Assembly (NCBI RefSeq): GCF_021228125.1
Contig: NZ_JAJQQS010000010.1
Coordinates: forward strand, 62,001-126,000
Length of the DNA stretch: 64,000 nt
From: Streptomyces albireticuli
Lineage (GTDB): Bacteria; Actinomycetota; Actinomycetes; Streptomycetales; Streptomycetaceae
Reading direction: 5' to 3'
Numbering within the stretch: position 1 is the stretch's first letter; each line of letters begins with the position of its first letter. The position numbers and the translations under genes were made by a program. The notes below the pieces were generated by a model. It searched no databases. It had not been told where the DNA came from and saw only the letters and a program-made list of their open reading frames with translations. Shown piece by piece: positions 60,509 through 64,000 of the stretch.

Positions 60509-60837
60509 GCATGAGCAGCGATCCGATCAGCATCGTCCGCGGGCCCGGCGGTGAAGTGGAAGTCGAGGGTGTCCTGGACGCGTTCGCCGTCGGCATCCTG
60601 ACCCACGCCGGGTTCGTGTCCTGGCCAACCTTGGGTGACTCCTGGGCCCGGTTGCCATTCGACATGGGCCGCATGTGGGAAAACGAACGCGCCAGCTGGG
60701 CCGCCGACATGCTCACTGCCGCCCGATACCAGGTCGATCTCGACCCGAGCTTGCGTCCGGCTGCTGCCCGTCGCACCAAGACGGCGATGACCGCTCAGCC
60801 ACCGCCCTCGAACGCCAGCAGGGGCCACCGCCGCTGA
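60505..60837 (+). CDS. Small hypothetical protein
   Basis: 110 residues from GTG 60505 (ATG 60511 is an alternative). SIVRGPGGEVEVEGVLDAFA, HAGFVSWPTLGDSWARLPFD and ERASWAADMLTAARYQVDLD give one alpha/beta unit with a basic tail. No family recognised. The same operon as its neighbours by overlap. Confidence 0.65.
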   Translation: MSMSSDPISIVRGPGGEVEVEGVLDAFAVGILTHAGFVSWPTLGDSWARLPFDMGRMWENERASWAADMLTAARYQVDLDPSLRPAAARRTKTAMTAQPPPSNASRGHRR

Positions 60838-60953
60838 TCGCCGACACCCCCTCGGCGCCCCGCCCCCAGAGCCGGCGTCCTACCGCTCCGCCCCACAGCA
60901 CCGCCGGCACCGCTCGGCGACGCGCCCACCGCAACCACGGAAAGCACCACGCG

Positions 60954-62207
60954 TTGACCACGAACAACCGCCCGACCGAGCCACCCGGCTCCCGCCCGGT
61001 GCTGGCCCACCCGCACGTCGCTCGCCTCCTTCTGGGCACCCTGGTCGGGCGCCTGCCCAACGGCATGGCCCCTGTCGCCATCCTCCTCCTGGTCACGGAC
61101 CAGGGCGGATCCCTGTCGCTGGGCGGTTCGCTATGTGCCCTGTACGGTCTGGCGTCTGCCGTCGGGCAGCCGCTCCTGGGCCGGATGGTCGACCGGCGCG
61201 GCCAGACCCTGGCCACCTCGACGGCCGTGATCCTCACCAGCATGTGTCTCGTGCTCCTGCCCGTGATCGACGCCGCCGCGCAGCCCGGCGTCGCGGCCGG
61301 CCTCGTCGCGCTCGCCGGGCTGAGCACCCCGCCGTTGGAAGCCAGCCTGCGGGCGCTGTGGCCGCACGTGCTGCCCGACCCGGAACGGCAACGCGCCGCC
61401 CTGGCCCTGGACACCGGCACCCAAGGGCTGATCTACGTCGCCGGACCCCCGCTGGTGGCTGCCCTCGTCGCTGTCACCGGCCCGGGCGCCGCGATGACCG
61501 TCACTGCGGTGCTCGGCCTGATCGGTGCGGTCATCGTCCTGACCGCGTCGCCGTCACGGAACTGGACGCCCGTACCCGTTCCCGGGTCCGGGGCGTTCGG
61601 TCCGCTGCGGCACCGCGGCCTGCTGCTGCTCTTTGTCGCCCTGACCGGCGCCGGCTTCGCGCTGGGCGCCATGAACGTGTGGGCCGTGGCCATGGCCGAC
61701 CGGTACGAGGTGGGCCTGCTGTCCGGGCTGATCCCCGCCGCACTGTCCACGGGAAGCCTCGTCGGCGGGCTCCTCTACGGCCGGCGGACCTGGCCCGGCT
61801 GCGTCACCACCCAGCTCACCATCGCCGCCGCGGCTTTCGCGGCCGGGTGGCTGCCGCTGATGACCGGCTCCGGGCCCATCGCGGCGACCGCCTTCACCGC
61901 GCTGCCGGGCCTGTTCCTCACCGCGCTAATCACCAGCGCCTTCCTGACCGTGAACGGTCTTGCCCCGGTCGGCACCACGACCGAGGCGTACGCCTGGTTG
62001 ATCGCCTCGATCGGTACCGGCCAGGCCGCCGGGACCGCCCTGGCCGGCGCCCTGGCGACGCAGCCCTTCAGCTGCTCGGCGCTCCCGGCGGCTGGTGCCG
62101 TCACCTGCCTCGCCGTGCTCGTCGGCGCCCGGCGCAAGATCGCCCTGCCCAGCGCAGTCCGCCGCGGCCGACACCGGCGTGTTCCCGTCCACGCCGCCCG
62201 TCCCTGA
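60954..62207 (+). CDS. MFS transporter
   Basis: 417 residues from TTG 60954 with GGAAAG upstream. Twelve hydrophobic segments; LLGRMVDRRGQTLATSTA is motif A, and YEVGLLSGLIPAALSTGSLV and LPAAGAVTCLAVLVGARRKI match DHA-type exporters. This is the third MFS gene in the window and the second inside element-type operons (with 23060). Substrate unknown. Confidence 0.87.
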   Translation: MTTNNRPTEPPGSRPVLAHPHVARLLLGTLVGRLPNGMAPVAILLLVTDQGGSLSLGGSLCALYGLASAVGQPLLGRMVDRRGQTLATSTAVILTSMCLVLLPVIDAAAQPGVAAGLVALAGLSTPPLEASLRALWPHVLPDPERQRAALALDTGTQGLIYVAGPPLVAALVAVTGPGAAMTVTAVLGLIGAVIVLTASPSRNWTPVPVPGSGAFGPLRHRGLLLLFVALTGAGFALGAMNVWAVAMADRYEVGLLSGLIPAALSTGSLVGGLLYGRRTWPGCVTTQLTIAAAAFAAGWLPLMTGSGPIAATAFTALPGLFLTALITSAFLTVNGLAPVGTTTEAYAWLIASIGTGQAAGTALAGALATQPFSCSALPAAGAVTCLAVLVGARRKIALPSAVRRGRHRRVPVHAARP

Positions 62208-62233
62208 CCTTCTCTCACCAAGGAGACCCCTAC

Positions 62234-62731
62234 ATGACTGTCCGAAAGACCTGGAACATTGACCACCGTTGTGGACACAGCGTGGATCACGATCTGTCGA
62301 ACCGCCCGGCGGACAAGCGCGCCGGCCTCGCCCGCTGGCTCGCCGGAAAGGACTGCACCGACTGCTGGAAGGCCGCCCGGGAGGGCGACGGTACCGGCAA
62401 GGAGGAGTGGCTCGCCGCCAAGCGCGCCGAGGAGCAGCAAGCTGCCGCCGCGTGGGCCCAGCAGTTCCAGATGCCTCCGCTGGACGGCCCTGCCAAGGCT
62501 CTGGACTGGGGTGAGCGCTCGCGCCATCAGCTGGTGAGTGCCGCCTACACCGCCCTGGTCTCCGAAGGTTCTTGGGATGAGGCGGACTGGGCCGAGCTGG
62601 AGGAGAAGGTCCGCACCGTCACGCGCGCCGGGTGGTGGATCGACCAGCGGGATGCCGAGGCTCTGGATCTGCCCGAACTCCTGGATGCGGCCACCGACGA
62701 CGACCGCGGCACGGAAAACCCGTTCCGGTAG
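62234..62731 (+). CDS. Hypothetical protein with N-terminal Cys/His site
   Basis: 165 residues from ATG 62234 (AAGGAGA upstream). DHRCGHSVDHDL and KDCTDCWKAA together suggest a zinc knuckle. Then comes a coiled or helical stretch (EEWLAAKRAEEQQAAAAWAQ) and a helical C-terminal domain (LVSAAYTALVSEGSWDEADW, TRAGWWIDQRDAEALDLPEL). Common on Streptomyces elements, function unknown. Confidence 0.7.
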   Translation: MTVRKTWNIDHRCGHSVDHDLSNRPADKRAGLARWLAGKDCTDCWKAAREGDGTGKEEWLAAKRAEEQQAAAAWAQQFQMPPLDGPAKALDWGERSRHQLVSAAYTALVSEGSWDEADWAELEEKVRTVTRAGWWIDQRDAEALDLPELLDAATDDDRGTENPFR

Positions 62732-62752
62732 AGGCGCGGGCTTATACCCGGT

Positions 62753-62779
62753 GATCCCCGGTTAGCGAAACCGGGGATC
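62753..62779 (+). repeat. Copy 4 of the ATCCCCGGTT palindrome family
   Basis: GATCCCCGGTT (62753-62763), loop AGCGA, AACCGGGGATC (62769-62779): a perfect 11-bp stem, 21 bases after the 62234 gene and 62 bases before the next start, same orientation as both. Confidence 0.92.
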
Positions 62780-62841
62780 CTCCAGACCATTGAATCCTCC
62801 CCACCGCCACCCTGTGCCGTTCGTAGAAGGAACTCACCGCT

Positions 62842-63284
62842 GTGCCCGACGACGCCGCACCCCGCCCCCCGCACATCCCCGCCATCTGGGCACCGGTCCT
62901 CGATCGCCTCACTCCCAAGCGCGACATCACCCACGCGCACTTCCGCCCCGGCGAGCAGGTCGTCATCTTCAAGGGCGTCGCCGACGGCGATCTGTGGGGC
63001 GACGCCATGACGGTCGTCACCCCTCGTGGCACACCCCGACCGACGAGGACGGCTGGCGGCTGCGCAACCCCAACGGCGGCCAGCGCACCTACATCACCGC
63101 CCACCCCCGCTACATGGTCCACCTCTCCCGCCGCTGCCCTGACTGCCTGATCCACCACCGCGCCCTGAAGGAGCTCCTGCTGCCCGCGTACCGGGAGGCG
63201 ACCGGCATCGTCGACTGCGGCTGGTACACCGTGACCGCCCTCAACCAGCTGGTCTACATCGACGACGCCCGGCACGGCCGATGA
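62842..63284 (+). pseudogene. Hypothetical protein gene with one frameshift
   Basis: Starts at GTG 62842 with GAAGGA upstream (RPPHIPAIWAPVLDRLTPKR, then HFRPGEQVVIFKGVADGDLW). At the C run 63020-63023 the sense continues in another frame: SWHTPTDEDGWRLRNPNGGQ, RCPDCLIHHRALKELLLPAY, ending at 63284. Adding one C gives a continuous ~147-residue protein with CPDC. A homopolymer sequencing error is likely. It overlaps the next gene by 4 nt. Confidence 0.7.
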
Positions 63285-64000
63285 CCGAACGCACCACTGT
63301 TCTCGAGCAGGTCCGCGCCACCGCGGCCACGGCCGCTGCTTCCGGCGACGCGTGGCCGGACGTCCTGGCCGGGCTCCTGACCGAGTTCCACGCGACCTGG
63401 CAGGAATCCGCCGAGGCGTGCGCCGCCGTCGCCTGGCAGGCCCGCGCCACCGGGGGCAGCGCCCTGCTCGTGCTGCGGCCCGAGCAGATCACCTCCCCCG
63501 GGCCCGACCCGGTCACCGCCCGTACGTACCGGCATCTGTATCTGTCCGGCCTGCGCTACGACTTCCGCTGCCCCAGCATCGAGGTGCTCTTCCACCGCAT
63601 GCCGCCGGCGGTCGTGCACAGCCTCGACGCCTACAGCCGCGCCCTGTGGGCCTTCGCCCTGCTGGGCCAGTCCCGCACGGACGGCTTGGCACTGATGGAC
63701 AAGGTGCTCGCGGAAGCCGACGGCCACCCGAAGACCCTGCAGGTGCTGCTTCACGGGCTGTGGCTCGGCCACCGGCTTCCCGGCCGCGAGGAGCACATGC
63801 TCCAGCTGCTGAACCTACCGCCCTTCGCCGGACGCACCGACCCGATCGCCCTCCTCCACAAGGCCGCCTCCCTACGCGGCCTGGGCAACTACCGCAAGGC
63901 CCTGGACCTCATCGACCAAGCACTCGGCCTGCTGCCGCCCGGCGACACGGCCGCCCACGCCGACCTCGTCCGCGAACGCTCCTTGAACACAGCAGCACAC
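63281..64000 (+). CDS. TPR-like helical protein, 3' end cut by window
   Basis: Open from ATG 63281 to the window end, at least 240 residues. The second half is repeat-like alpha helices: YSRALWAFALLGQSRTDGLA, VLAEADGHPKTLQVLLHGLW, LHKAASLRGLGNYRKALDLI, the last resembling a tetratricopeptide unit. The N-terminal part holds an alpha/beta segment (ALLVLRPEQITSPGPDPVTA). It may be a scaffold or a regulator of the TPR type. Confidence 0.65.
   Translation, partial: MTERTTVLEQVRATAATAAASGDAWPDVLAGLLTEFHATWQESAEACAAVAWQARATGGSALLVLRPEQITSPGPDPVTARTYRHLYLSGLRYDFRCPSIEVLFHRMPPAVVHSLDAYSRALWAFALLGQSRTDGLALMDKVLAEADGHPKTLQVLLHGLWLGHRLPGREEHMLQLLNLPPFAGRTDPIALLHKAASLRGLGNYRKALDLIDQALGLLPPGDTAAHADLVRERSLNTAAH

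Noticed and set aside
1..64000. tRNA, rRNA, telomere or a TraB/FtsK-type transfer gene
   Set aside because: I looked for these because Streptomyces elements often carry them, but saw none; the element boundaries and the coupling protein must lie outside the window.

Overview
The window is very GC-rich with strong G/C third codon positions, many GTG/TTG starts, 4-nt ATGA/GTGA gene overlaps, WhiB-like, MmyB-type XRE, DUF317 and SpdB-like (DUF2637) proteins. This points to a Streptomyces-type actinomycete. Most of it reads as a conjugative element (plasmid or integrated element; no telomere, tRNA or complete boundary is visible) carrying accessory cargo.

Layout. 1-5.0 kb: a tightly overlapping operon of two APH-fold kinases, a histidine phosphatase, an NAD-dependent sugar epimerase, an S-adenosylhomocysteine-hydrolase-like enzyme and a KdsB-type CMP-sugar synthetase, probably a nucleotide-sugar or nucleoside pathway. 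5.2-7.6 kb: a hotdog thioesterase, an MmyB-type XRE regulator and a small hypothetical protein on the minus strand. 7.6-8.1 kb: non-coding DNA with a perfect 21-bp hairpin, followed by a phage-like replication module (replisome organiser, DnaC/IstB-type loader) and a WhiB-like regulator. 10.7-15.5 kb: an SpdB-like membrane protein, a MobC-like accessory protein, an HUH relaxase and a likely oriT made of three hairpins. 15.7-23 kb: four DUF317 proteins, an integrase remnant, a Pycsar anti-phage pair (membrane effector plus pyrimidine cyclase) and a sortase-anchored SpaA-like protein. 20.7-32.4 kb: a long run of minus-strand genes (DNA methyltransferase, DUF4913, RelE-like, DUF3631, GNAT, small helical paralogues, HxlR, MFS). 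It diverges from the plus-strand type IV secretion-like transfer operon at 32.8-40.2 kb (NlpC/P60 hydrolase, TrbL/VirB6-like membrane protein, SCO6880-family protein, VirB4-like ATPase), which is followed by two paralogous GT2 glycosyltransferases.

42.4-43 kb holds a TnsA-like remnant and a cluster of short repeats. 43-52.2 kb is a metabolic island: MpaB-type oxygenase, XRE, SDR, aldo/keto reductase, LysR, two amidohydrolases, MarR and a Bcr/CflA MFS pump. 52.8-58.7 kb is a Tn554-like module with three tyrosine-recombinase-family proteins and one small coiled-coil protein. 58.7-64 kb returns to element-type hypothetical genes, an MFS transporter and a truncated TPR-like gene.

Two sequence-wide patterns stand out. 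A conserved palindrome (ATCCCCGGTT-AGCGA-AACCGGGGAT) occurs four times between genes, plus one half site. Four frameshifts, in three genes, are each repaired by adding one base to a short C or G tract, which looks like sequencing error rather than decay. Several genes also have a good ribosome binding site but no ATG/GTG/TTG at the expected place.
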